A stretch of DNA of 43,475 bases. It comes from Candidatus Neomicrothrix sp. UBA881. Lineage in GTDB: Bacteria > Actinomycetota > Acidimicrobiia > Acidimicrobiales > MedAcidi-G1. Positions 33,288 to 41,125 of the stretch are shown here, in pieces (positions within the stretch are counted from its first letter, which is position 1; each line of letters opens with the position of its first letter). The DNA is taken from contig DBFL01000057.1 of assembly GCA_002294285.1 (NCBI GenBank), positions 40,185 to 83,659 on the forward strand. The letters are read 5' to 3'. Both the position numbers and the translations under genes were made by a program. The notes beneath the pieces are model-generated. The model was not told the DNA's origin. It searched no databases and worked only from the letters and a program-made list of their open reading frames with translations.

Positions 33288-33420
33288 CCGCTCCTCCTCG
33301 GGAACTTATGGTTTTACTATTTTCTCCTACCCTTAGGTCTGACTTACCTCAATGAGGAACACAGTTGCGGGACAGTAACGGATTCAAACCGTTTTCTAAT
33401 GTAGGAACCACCACAATATC
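33288..33420 (-). promoter_or_regulatory. Cobalamin riboswitch upstream of btuFCD
   Basis: Read on the minus strand, conserved B12-element blocks appear in order: GGTTCCTAC, then GAATCC after CGGTTT, CTGTCCCGCAACTGTG (the most invariant block), a CCTC-ATT-GAGG hairpin, AAGTCAGACC, and the closing CTAAGGGTAGGA, which pairs with TCCTACATTAG near the 5' end. Expression control is probably translational: GAGGAGGAG follows about 20 bases later, and the TTCCTC of the aptamer could pair with it in one state. No T-run terminator is seen before btuF. Confidence 0.85.
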
Positions 33421-33445
33421 GTGAAAATTGACTTAATTAAAGTTT

Positions 33446-34183
33446 TCAATAGCGTAATGTTTCCAGAGCAACCGCCGTGTACTCCGGTTTACTTATCAAA
33501 AGTCCAGGAACCACTGGTCGCTCTTTGTTATAAGTTAAGTGGGAACCATCCACTCCACTAACATCCAAACCTGCTGCGATTGCTACTGCGGCCGGAGCAC
33601 ATACGTCCCATTCGTACAAACCTGAAGGATGAACGTAAATATCAGCAGATCCGCCCACAACTGCCATAGCCTTAACTCCAGCAGAACCTACTGAATGCAC
33701 AACACCACCTACAGATGCTGCGACGGCTTCTGCCTCACCCCACTGTGAACGACTCGTAATGACAATCGGAGGATCATTAACAGAGTCTTGTTTTGTAGGA
33801 ATCTGAAGTGTCCCATAGAGAGTTCCTATAGCGGGCAAATTGACTGCTGCTGCCGAAGGCTGACCACCTTCAACCAAAGCAACATGAACTGCCCATTCCA
33901 CACTTCCTACTCGTCCATAATCCTGTGTTCCATCTAGAGGGTCAACAATCCACACTCTTTCAGCTCCCAAACGAGCCTTGTCATCGCGCCCTTCCTCTGA
34001 CAATAAAAAATCTTCAGGACAAAGTTCACTAAGCCGTCTACTTATGTGGAGATGCGCTTCTCGGTCAGCTGTTAACTGCAACTGGTACCCAGAAATTCCT
34101 TTCTCGACGGCTTTTTCTCTCAACTCTAAAAGCAACTCACCGGCTTCTCTTGCTAAAAGACCTGCTATTTCATGGTCATTCAT
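33446..34183 (-). CDS. cysQ: CysQ-like 3',5'-bisphosphate nucleotidase / inositol phosphatase family
   Basis: A 245-residue metal-dependent phosphatase of the inositol monophosphatase fold. Metal ligands sit in LSEEG (residues 61-65), DPLDGTQDY (81-89) and the later YEWDVCAPAA. CysQ enzymes remove the 3' phosphate from PAP or PAPS in sulfur metabolism; an inositol or fructose bisphosphate substrate cannot be excluded. It has no signal peptide. The gene lies upstream of the cobalamin riboswitch on the same strand, separated by about 25 bases, and probably forms its own unit. Confidence 0.82.
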   Translation of the reverse strand: MNDHEIAGLLAREAGELLLELREKAVEKGISGYQLQLTADREAHLHISRRLSELCPEDFLLSEEGRDDKARLGAERVWIVDPLDGTQDYGRVGSVEWAVHVALVEGGQPSAAAVNLPAIGTLYGTLQIPTKQDSVNDPPIVITSRSQWGEAEAVAASVGGVVHSVGSAGVKAMAVVGGSADIYVHPSGLYEWDVCAPAAVAIAAGLDVSGVDGSHLTYNKERPVVPGLLISKPEYTAVALETLRY

Positions 34184-34288
34184 AACTGCCTGACCTTAGT
34201 CGCAAAAAAGAGATAAACACATCTTTATGGTTTTAAGCGCTACCTTTATTACAAGTCATTTGAATAAAATTTTTTGAGGGGTTCAAAA

Positions 34289-35224
34289 ATGGCATTTGGA
34301 AGAATTACAGGATGGGCGATTGACCTTCCCGAGAGAATCCTTACAAATGATGAACTTTCACAAATGGTTGACACTTCAGACGAGTGGATTAGAGAAAGAA
34401 GCGGGATTTCCACGCGTCATATTGATGGAAAAGTTAGCGAAATGTCCACCAATGCTGGTAGAGCAGCATTGGAAAAGGCTGGTATTAAACCTGAGGAAAT
34501 AGATCTTTTTATTCTCGCTACTACAACAGCAGACAAAGTTGTACCTGCAACTTCTTCAATAGTTCAAAATAATCTCGGCTTGTCATGTGGTGCCTTTGAT
34601 CTGAATGCTGCATGTTCCGGTTTCGTTTACGGACTTGTAACTGCAATGCAGTTTTCCGATAGTGGAATGGAAAAAATTCTACTTATAGGAAGTGACTCCT
34701 TAAGCACATTCACCGACTGGGAGGACCGTTCTACTTGTGTCCTATTTGGTGATGGTGCTGGAGCAGTGGTGATCGAAAGAACATCAGAAAAACCATGCTT
34801 TCTCGGATGGGATCTTATGGCCGACGGATCCGCAGCGGACCTTCTCTATTGTGACCACGGAGGCAAAATAGTCATGCATGGTCAAGAAGTATTCAGACGT
34901 GCTGTAATTGCGATGGAAAATGCTGCTAATACAGCTATGGAAAAAGCCGGAGTGAAAAGCGATGACATTTCACTTGTTGTACCACACCAAGCAAATGTCC
35001 GAATTATTGATACAGCAATGAAGCGACTTGGGATCGATCAAGAAAAAGCTGCCCTTGTAATGGATAAAACAGGAAATACTTCTGCAGCTTCTATCCCTCT
35101 AGCACTAATTGATTCGGTGGAATCTGGTCGTGTTAATGAAGACGACTTACTGCTACTTGTAGGATTTGGGGCTGGTATGACATCAGCAGCCGCGGTGGTT
35201 AGATGGAATCCAACAGGCAACTAA
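34289..35224 (+). CDS. fabH: 3-oxoacyl-ACP synthase III (FabH)
   Basis: A 311-residue ketoacyl synthase III that condenses an acyl-CoA with malonyl-ACP to begin fatty acid synthesis. The triad is intact: Cys109 in LNAACSGFVYGL, His233 in VPHQANVRI and Asn263 in KTGNTSAASI. The ATG at 34289 is preferred because GAGGGG stands eight bases upstream; a TTG at 34274 overlaps that signal. No other fatty acid synthesis gene is adjacent, so it may instead feed a specialised lipid, though the length and motifs are those of FabH. Confidence 0.93.
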   Translation: MAFGRITGWAIDLPERILTNDELSQMVDTSDEWIRERSGISTRHIDGKVSEMSTNAGRAALEKAGIKPEEIDLFILATTTADKVVPATSSIVQNNLGLSCGAFDLNAACSGFVYGLVTAMQFSDSGMEKILLIGSDSLSTFTDWEDRSTCVLFGDGAGAVVIERTSEKPCFLGWDLMADGSAADLLYCDHGGKIVMHGQEVFRRAVIAMENAANTAMEKAGVKSDDISLVVPHQANVRIIDTAMKRLGIDQEKAALVMDKTGNTSAASIPLALIDSVESGRVNEDDLLLLVGFGAGMTSAAAVVRWNPTGN

Positions 35225-35267
35225 CCATACTGCTACTTCCATTACATAAAGATGTAGTCTCTCACGT

Positions 35268-37160
35268 GTGCTAACTGCCTCAGGATTAACTAAGTCTTTT
35301 GGACCAAGGACACTTTTCAAGAATGTCTCTCTCCAGCTAGGTTCCGGACGTCGCGTTGCTCTTATTGGCAGTAACGGAACCGGTAAGACTACTTTGCTGG
35401 AAATATTAACTGGACTTCAGGAGGCTGATGCAGGAGAAATACACAAACCGCAAGAAATGAGAATCGGCTACCTCCCTCAGGAACTGAAATCAACTCAAAG
35501 TAAAAGCGTTCTAGAGGAAGTGCTGTCAGGAGCGGAAGACATTAACCAATTAGCAATACAGATCAAAAAATTAAGTGCTGAACTAGAAGATTCGACTGGG
35601 AATCAAAAAGCTGACCTAATTTCCCGCTTCGGGGAAGCTCAGTCAAGGTTTGAACAAATAGGTGGATATGCAATTGAAGCCGAAGCACACAGACTTCTCT
35701 CTGGACTGGGATTCAACTCTCAAGATCACAATCGTTTTGTTAACCAACTCTCTGGTGGTTGGCAAATGCGCGTCGCCTTAGCGCGACTACTGCTGTCCAA
35801 ACCCGATCTGCTAATTCTCGATGAACCAACTAACCACTTGGATGTTGACAGTGTTACTTGGCTAGAAAGCTATTTAGAAAAATGGCATAACGGTTTGTTA
35901 TTTGTGAGTCACGATCGAGATTTTATAGATGGCATCGCAAATAAAATCATTGAACTTTCATCGGGACGTGCAACTGAATATTCTGGCAGCTTTGCAGAGT
36001 TTGTCGTCTCTAGAGAAGAACGTATCAACCAGCAAAAAGCTTTGGCTTCTCATCAAGCTAAGGAAATTTCCGATACCGAAAGGTTCATCGAACGTTTTAG
36101 ATATAAAGCTACAAAAGCTAAACAAGTGCAAAGTCGAATAAAAGCTCTGGAAAAGCTCGAGAAAATAGTCATTGAAAAAGAAAACGATCCAAAAACAAAC
36201 TTTGATTTCCCAGAACCACGTCGCTCTTCTCGAGTTGTTGTGGAGTTCGAAAAAGTAAGTGCAGGATATGAAAAAGAAACCATTTTAGATGGTCTGACTT
36301 TCACTATAGAGAGAGGAAAAACTGTAGCTGTAGTTGGACCTAATGGCGCTGGAAAAACAACTCTGGTAAGGCTAATTACTGGAGAGCTAAAACAGACCGA
36401 CGGGAAAATCTTTCGGGGAAAGAACGTCGACATGTCTTGGTTTGATCAACTGCAAGCCAAAGTTCTCGATCCAAAAAAAACAGTACTGGAGGAACTTCGC
36501 ACTATTCCAAAAATCGAAGATTCAGGCAGGAACATTAGAACGTATCTTGCTTCTTTCGGATTTAGAGGTGATTTAGTTGACTCACTTGTATCAGATCTTT
36601 CTGGAGGGGAACAAACACGTTTAGCCCTCGCTAAAGCTCTATGCATACCTGTAAACCTATTAATCCTAGATGAACCAACTAACCACCTCGACCTGCCCAG
36701 TTGCGACGTACTTGAAGATGCTATAAGCGCTTACCCGGGCACGGTGGTGCTGATAACGCATGACCGTCACCTCATCAGATCTGTTGCAGACAATCTCCTA
36801 GAGGTACGCGATTCCAAAGCGACATGGCACATCGGCGTGCCTGATCGGATAATAAATCCGGCACCCAAAGAGCTAAGGTCAGGTACAGCCACAGGAAATC
36901 TTCAAACAAAAGCAAAACAATCCAAAGACGAGAACCGCGAATTGAGACGTGAGCTAACAAAAATTGAAAAGAAATGGGAAAAAGCAGAAGCTTCTCTTCT
37001 GGAGATACAAGAAAAACTTAACGAACCTGAACTTTTCAAAAATCCGAAAGAAGCTGAGTCTTTGGTTTCAGAATATGAAACTGCAAAAGACAAAGCTTCT
37101 GAGTTGATGAAACTTTGGGAATCACTTGAAGAAAAACTAAGAAATGAAGAAAATTCGTAA
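35268..37160 (+). CDS. ABC-F family ATPase
   Basis: A 630-residue soluble protein with two ABC domains and no membrane segment. The first has Walker A GSNGTGKTT (residues 34-42), NQLSGGWQMR and LLILDEPTNHLD. The second has GPNGAGKTT, SDLSGGEQTR and again LILDEPTNHLD. Between them is the charged interdomain linker, and a coiled coil fills about residues 555-625. ABC-F proteins bind the ribosome and act in translation or antibiotic protection; the long linker and coiled coil resemble the Uup/EttA side. The start is GTG with no Shine-Dalgarno sequence; TAGTCT lies seven bases upstream. Confidence 0.92.
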   Translation: MLTASGLTKSFGPRTLFKNVSLQLGSGRRVALIGSNGTGKTTLLEILTGLQEADAGEIHKPQEMRIGYLPQELKSTQSKSVLEEVLSGAEDINQLAIQIKKLSAELEDSTGNQKADLISRFGEAQSRFEQIGGYAIEAEAHRLLSGLGFNSQDHNRFVNQLSGGWQMRVALARLLLSKPDLLILDEPTNHLDVDSVTWLESYLEKWHNGLLFVSHDRDFIDGIANKIIELSSGRATEYSGSFAEFVVSREERINQQKALASHQAKEISDTERFIERFRYKATKAKQVQSRIKALEKLEKIVIEKENDPKTNFDFPEPRRSSRVVVEFEKVSAGYEKETILDGLTFTIERGKTVAVVGPNGAGKTTLVRLITGELKQTDGKIFRGKNVDMSWFDQLQAKVLDPKKTVLEELRTIPKIEDSGRNIRTYLASFGFRGDLVDSLVSDLSGGEQTRLALAKALCIPVNLLILDEPTNHLDLPSCDVLEDAISAYPGTVVLITHDRHLIRSVADNLLEVRDSKATWHIGVPDRIINPAPKELRSGTATGNLQTKAKQSKDENRELRRELTKIEKKWEKAEASLLEIQEKLNEPELFKNPKEAESLVSEYETAKDKASELMKLWESLEEKLRNEENS

Positions 37161-37243
37161 GAGAAATTAATCAACTTTTGCAAAAATCTTACTTTTACTG
37201 CAAAGAACTTAAAGTTTTAACCTAAACAACAGTTCGTATAGGT

Positions 37244-38077
37244 ATGGTCGTGAATGTGAAAATACTGGTCACCAATGATGATGGAATTGATTCAGTGGGA
37301 CTCCATGTCCTTGCCCGCTCATTACTTGACTTCGGTGAAATAACTGTTGCTGCTCCAGATCAAGAATATTCTGGCGCTGGAGCTGCTATAGGTGCACTTC
37401 ATATTTCAAGACCAGAAGTTCATCAAGTAAAAATTGACGATATTGAAAAAGCATGGGCAATCAGTGGACCACCTGCCCTTTGTGTTATGTATGCGACAAG
37501 AGGGGTCCTTGAGGACTCTTTTGATCTGGTGGTTTCCGGAATCAACCCCGGCAGCAATGTCGGTAACTCGATTTACCACTCTGGAACTATCGGTGCTGCA
37601 TTTACTGCCAGAAATGCCGGTATAACAGGTGTCGCTGTAAGTCAGGCGGTCACAGGCTGGGGTGTAGAAGGTCAAGGGATTGAAGAAGTTCTAAAAAACC
37701 AACTTTGGGATACCGCTGCTGAGGTCGCCAAAACAGCTGTTGGCGCAGTTATTTCAGACCCCCCTGAAGAACCAGCAGTTTTAAACATAAATGTTCCGAA
37801 CAAAAAGCTCAATGAACTAAAAGGCTGGAGATACACAGAAGTAGCGAAACGTTCAACACGTTCAATGAAAAACGCCAAATTAGAACCCAAACCTGGACAT
37901 GAAAACTCATACAGAGTCGAAATGTCTTGGGGTGATCCGGTAACTCAACCAGTTGAAACTGACGTTGGTGCAGTCATGAATGACTACGTAAGTTTGACTT
38001 GGATAAACTCACTTGATGCGGCACCTCTAGATAGAAAGGGAAAGGTCGATCAAGCTCTTAACTCTCTTATCGGTTAA
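37244..38077 (+). CDS. surE: SurE 5'/3'-nucleotidase
   Basis: A 277-residue SurE phosphatase that dephosphorylates nucleoside monophosphates. Metal-site residues are in TNDDG (10-14), Ser43 in YSGAGAAIG and Asn101 in SGINPGSNVGNSIYHSGT. The start is uncertain: ATG at 37244 gives MVVNVKILVTNDDG, but GTG codons at 37250 and 37256 would match the usual short SurE N-terminus. It is followed by a haloalkane dehalogenase gene two bases later, so the two are co-transcribed. Confidence 0.93.
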   Translation: MVVNVKILVTNDDGIDSVGLHVLARSLLDFGEITVAAPDQEYSGAGAAIGALHISRPEVHQVKIDDIEKAWAISGPPALCVMYATRGVLEDSFDLVVSGINPGSNVGNSIYHSGTIGAAFTARNAGITGVAVSQAVTGWGVEGQGIEEVLKNQLWDTAAEVAKTAVGAVISDPPEEPAVLNINVPNKKLNELKGWRYTEVAKRSTRSMKNAKLEPKPGHENSYRVEMSWGDPVTQPVETDVGAVMNDYVSLTWINSLDAAPLDRKGKVDQALNSLIG

Positions 38078-38079
38078 TC

Positions 38080-38991
38080 ATGGAAACATTAAGAACTCCC
38101 GAAGAACAATTTGAAAATCTCCCCGATTGGCCTTATGAACCTCACTACTCTGAAGTGCCAGATGGTGATGGAGGCACACTACGAATACACCATGCTGAAT
38201 CAGGTCCATCCGATGGCCCCACGGTTCTTCTTTTACATGGTGAACCGACTTGGGGATTCCTCTACAGAAAAATAATGTCCGGTCTTGCAGATGCCGGAAT
38301 CCGATCTCTAGTGCCTGATCAAGTTGGTTTCGGTAAGTCTGACAAACCTTCTAACCAAACCGACTACACATATGAACGTCATGTCATGTGGATGCAAAAA
38401 TGGTTAGAACAAAATTCACCAGAGAATATGTTCTTTTTTGGACAGGATTGGGGAGGACTAATCGGACTGCGTTTAGTGGCTGCTAACCCAACCAGTTTTT
38501 CGGGTCTCGTTTTATCTAATACAGGACTTCCCGATGGAAGTGGCACACCGACAGAAGCTTTCCTAGCTTGGCAAAAATTTTCACAAACAGCAGAAAACTT
38601 TCCAATCGGAAACATCATCAATGGAGGTTGTCTAACTGACTTGGAACCAGAAATAATTGATGCATATAACGCGCCTTTCCCAGACGATTCATTCAAAGAA
38701 GGGGCAAGAATTTGGCCTTCTCTAGTACCTACTTCGTTAAACGATCCTTCTGCACCTGCTAATAAAGAAGCATGGCAAGAGCTTGAAAACTTTGAAAACC
38801 CTGTGATTTGTGCTTTCAGTGACCAAGACCCTGTTACTCGTGGTGGTGAAAAAGCTTTTACATCAAGAATCTCAGGCGCTTCCGGTCAACCCCACACAAC
38901 CGTGGCTAATGCAGGCCACTTCGTTCAAGAAGATCAACCTGATCAGATTGTAAGAGTATTGATTGACCTAGTTGCGAGGACAACCTCCTAA
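38080..38991 (+). CDS. Haloalkane dehalogenase, HLD-I type
   Basis: A 303-residue alpha/beta hydrolase of the DhlA/HLD-I subfamily. The nucleophile and adjacent halide-binding residue are Asp123-Trp124 in FGQDWGGLIG. HGEPTW at 53-58 forms the oxyanion region, the likely acid is Asp250 in SDQDPVTRG after strand 7 (unlike the Glu of HLD-II), and His280 lies in NAGHFVQED. It should convert haloalkanes to alcohols, halide and proton. It starts two bases after surE and converges on an SDR gene, overlapping by CTAA. Confidence 0.9.
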   Translation: METLRTPEEQFENLPDWPYEPHYSEVPDGDGGTLRIHHAESGPSDGPTVLLLHGEPTWGFLYRKIMSGLADAGIRSLVPDQVGFGKSDKPSNQTDYTYERHVMWMQKWLEQNSPENMFFFGQDWGGLIGLRLVAANPTSFSGLVLSNTGLPDGSGTPTEAFLAWQKFSQTAENFPIGNIINGGCLTDLEPEIIDAYNAPFPDDSFKEGARIWPSLVPTSLNDPSAPANKEAWQELENFENPVICAFSDQDPVTRGGEKAFTSRISGASGQPHTTVANAGHFVQEDQPDQIVRVLIDLVARTTS

Positions 38992-39722
38992 ATCGTTATC
39001 AATCCTCCATTTGGCGAAATCCATTGACCCGTAACAAAAGAACTATCGTCACTTGCCAAATAAAGAATTGTTGAAGCAATTTCATCTGCTTGTCCAATAC
39101 GTCCTAGTGGAGTCATCATTACCAATGGAGACAACAAAGAATCGTCTAACTCTTCTGTCATAGGTGTTTCTACGACCCCTGGAGCCACAGAATTAATTCG
39201 TATGCCAAGTCCTCCTAATTCACGAGCAGAAGATCTAGTAAAGCCTAAAATTGCGCCTTTCGCTGATGCATAATGCACAGGACCCCATCCAGCCAATCCG
39301 GCAATACTTGAAAGATTGACTATAGATCCTCCTTCACTCATCAGTGGTAAAGCAGCTTGTGTGCAAATGAAAGTTCCACCGATGTGAACCTCGAGCATCC
39401 TCATAAACGATTCATATGTGATGCTACTCAAACCCTCTGGACCACCTGATATTCCTGCATTGTTTACCAGAACATCGAGACTTGAATATTTGTCCGCAAC
39501 TTCAGAGAAAACATGTTTCATTTCTTCCTCATTTGAAACATCACCACCAATTGCTAAATGTCCCTGGCCCTTAAGATCACCAGCAACCTCCTCCGCAGAC
39601 TCTTTGTCAAAATCTTGGACTATGACAATTGCGTCTTCATCAGCGAACTTTTTAGCCGTGGCTTTACCTATTCCTGAGCCAGCGCCAGTGATTAATGTGA
39701 CTTTTTTTTCTAATTTGCCCAT
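38988..39722 (-). CDS. SDR-family oxidoreductase
   Basis: A 244-residue classical short-chain dehydrogenase. The cofactor motif TGAGSGIG is at residues 12-19, NNAG at 87-90, the catalytic Ser139 in NLSSIAG and Tyr151-x3-Lys155 in YASAKGA. Asp at about 37-39 after the second strand (VQDFD) suggests NAD rather than NADP. The substrate is unknown; oxidation of an alcohol made by the adjacent dehalogenase is a speculative link only. AGGGG lies five bases before the ATG. Confidence 0.93.
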   Translation of the reverse strand: MGKLEKKVTLITGAGSGIGKATAKKFADEDAIVIVQDFDKESAEEVAGDLKGQGHLAIGGDVSNEEEMKHVFSEVADKYSSLDVLVNNAGISGGPEGLSSITYESFMRMLEVHIGGTFICTQAALPLMSEGGSIVNLSSIAGLAGWGPVHYASAKGAILGFTRSSARELGGLGIRINSVAPGVVETPMTEELDDSLLSPLVMMTPLGRIGQADEIASTILYLASDDSSFVTGQWISPNGGLITI

Positions 39723-39745
39723 TTAAACCCCTATTTTGCAGCTAT

Positions 39746-39784
39746 ACCAGTTGATACACTTTTACTGCATTAGTTTCAACTGGT
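39746..39784. repeat. 9-bp inverted repeat in the SDR/flavodoxin divergent region
   Basis: ACCAGTTGA at 39746-39754 and TCAACTGGT at 39776-39784 are perfect inverted copies 21 bases apart. On the minus strand TTGAAA, a 17-base gap and TATCAA could be the SDR promoter, and the arms cover both hexamers. An operator is the simplest reading. Confidence 0.6.
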
Positions 39785-39820
39785 GCTTCCCACCATAGAT
39801 GGATATGAAAGGTTTTGCAG

Positions 39821-40246
39821 ATGAACATTGTTGTAATACATCAAAGCCGTTCTGGTAATACAAAAAAAGCTGCGGAACTTCTAGGTGGTGCAGTCAATTC
39901 ACCGGAAAACAAAGTAACTGTCAGATCGACAGAGAACCTTGATTTCAAAGAACTGGCAAATGCTGATCTTATTTTTATTGGAACTTGGGTAGACGGTTTA
40001 ATTCTTTTCGGTCACCGTCCTGGCGATATAGGAAAGTTGAATACAATCCCTCCTCTTTGGGGTAAAACTGTTGTCGCTTTTATGACGCATGCTGTTAACC
40101 CTGGAAAAGCAGCATCTAAATTCGCTAACTTCTTGGAGTCAAAAGGAGCAAATGTAATCTCTTCTCGTTCTATTAGTAAAAGTAAAATCGAATCAGAGAT
40201 CCGTCCTTTTGCCGAAGAAGTGTTAGCTGGACTTAGCTCTCACTAG
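39821..40246 (+). CDS. Flavodoxin-like protein
   Basis: A 141-residue flavodoxin-fold protein. It starts MNIVVIHQSRSGNTKKAAE, where SRSGNTK is the FMN phosphate loop; ADLIFIGTWVDGLILFG and KTVVAFMTHAVNPGKA follow as the later flavin-contact loops. It may be an electron carrier or a flavin reductase partner. The ATG at 39821 with AAAGG upstream is chosen over a TTG six bases earlier. It is divergent from the SDR gene across the inverted repeat. Confidence 0.85.
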   Translation: MNIVVIHQSRSGNTKKAAELLGGAVNSPENKVTVRSTENLDFKELANADLIFIGTWVDGLILFGHRPGDIGKLNTIPPLWGKTVVAFMTHAVNPGKAASKFANFLESKGANVISSRSISKSKIESEIRPFAEEVLAGLSSH

Positions 40247-40252
40247 CTTCTC

Positions 40253-41125
40253 CTAAAGTGAAGATTTCGATGACCTGAAGCTATCGGTGACAAAAATTAT
40301 TAAAGCGGACCAAATAATAATGAATCCGACTAACTGCATCATGTCGAAATTCTCATCGTAAGCCAGCACTCCGAGAAGAAACTGTGCTGTTGGAGCCAAA
40401 AACTGCAGCAAACCGATAATGCTTAATGGGACCTCTTTAACTGCATTTGCAAACAGCAAAAGTGGAGCTGCGGTGAAAAGACCGCTGGCAACTAATAACA
40501 GCAGTTCAGTTGAACTTGCTTTTGACAATGTTTCTGTCCCGTCAAATGTGCGAAAGAAGAAATAAATCAATGCGGGTATAACCAATACTGACATTTCGGA
40601 TGTTAAGCCATTCATTGGGCTTTGTTCCGTTAGTTTTTTTGAAAGTCCGTACAAACCGAATGTGCCAGCCAAGACTAAAGAGACCCATGGTAATGAACCA
40701 ACAGAAAATGTTAACCATGTAACACCTATTGCAGCCAAAATTACCGCTAACCATTGATTGCGACGTAGTGACTCGCCTAGGAAAACTACACCCAGAAAGA
40801 CACTCACCAGAGGGTTAATGAAATAACCCAAACTTCCTTCAACGACACGATCTACATTCATGGCCCATACCCAAACAAGCCAATTTGTGCCAATTAGCAA
40901 TGATGATACGACTCCTATAAAACGTGAGCGTCTACTTAAGTTTTGTTCTCTGAATTGTGGCCACGAACGTCTTAGAGTTTGGATAAGTGCCATAACCGCG
41001 AAAGTCCAAAAAATGCGGTGCGCTAGCGAATACATTGCTGAAATTTCTGATAGACCTTTCCAAAAAATTGGAGAAATACCCCAGATGGTATACGCACCTA
41101 CAGCTTGTATTAACCCCTTATTCAT
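40253..41125 (-). CDS. rarD: RarD-type EamA permease
   Basis: A 290-residue ten-helix permease with strong RarD features: YTIWGISPIFWKGL near the start, AHRIFWTF, INPLVSVFLGVVFLGE and GLLQFLAPTAQFLLGV. RarD substrates are not established; drug or metabolite export is proposed for the family. The ATG follows the stop of the upstream DMT permease gene with no gap, so the two are co-transcribed. Confidence 0.92.
   Translation of the reverse strand: MNKGLIQAVGAYTIWGISPIFWKGLSEISAMYSLAHRIFWTFAVMALIQTLRRSWPQFREQNLSRRSRFIGVVSSLLIGTNWLVWVWAMNVDRVVEGSLGYFINPLVSVFLGVVFLGESLRRNQWLAVILAAIGVTWLTFSVGSLPWVSLVLAGTFGLYGLSKKLTEQSPMNGLTSEMSVLVIPALIYFFFRTFDGTETLSKASSTELLLLVASGLFTAAPLLLFANAVKEVPLSIIGLLQFLAPTAQFLLGVLAYDENFDMMQLVGFIIIWSALIIFVTDSFRSSKSSL

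Noticed and set aside
37172..37222. TTTGCA/TGCAAA and AACTT/AAGTT pairings after the ABC-F gene as a terminator
   Set aside because: Stems are short and AT-rich, and no T-run follows at the right place.
38080..39722. Dehalogenase and SDR genes as a dedicated haloalkane degradation pathway
   Set aside because: The genes are convergent, not co-transcribed, and the SDR substrate cannot be told from sequence; adjacency alone is weak support.
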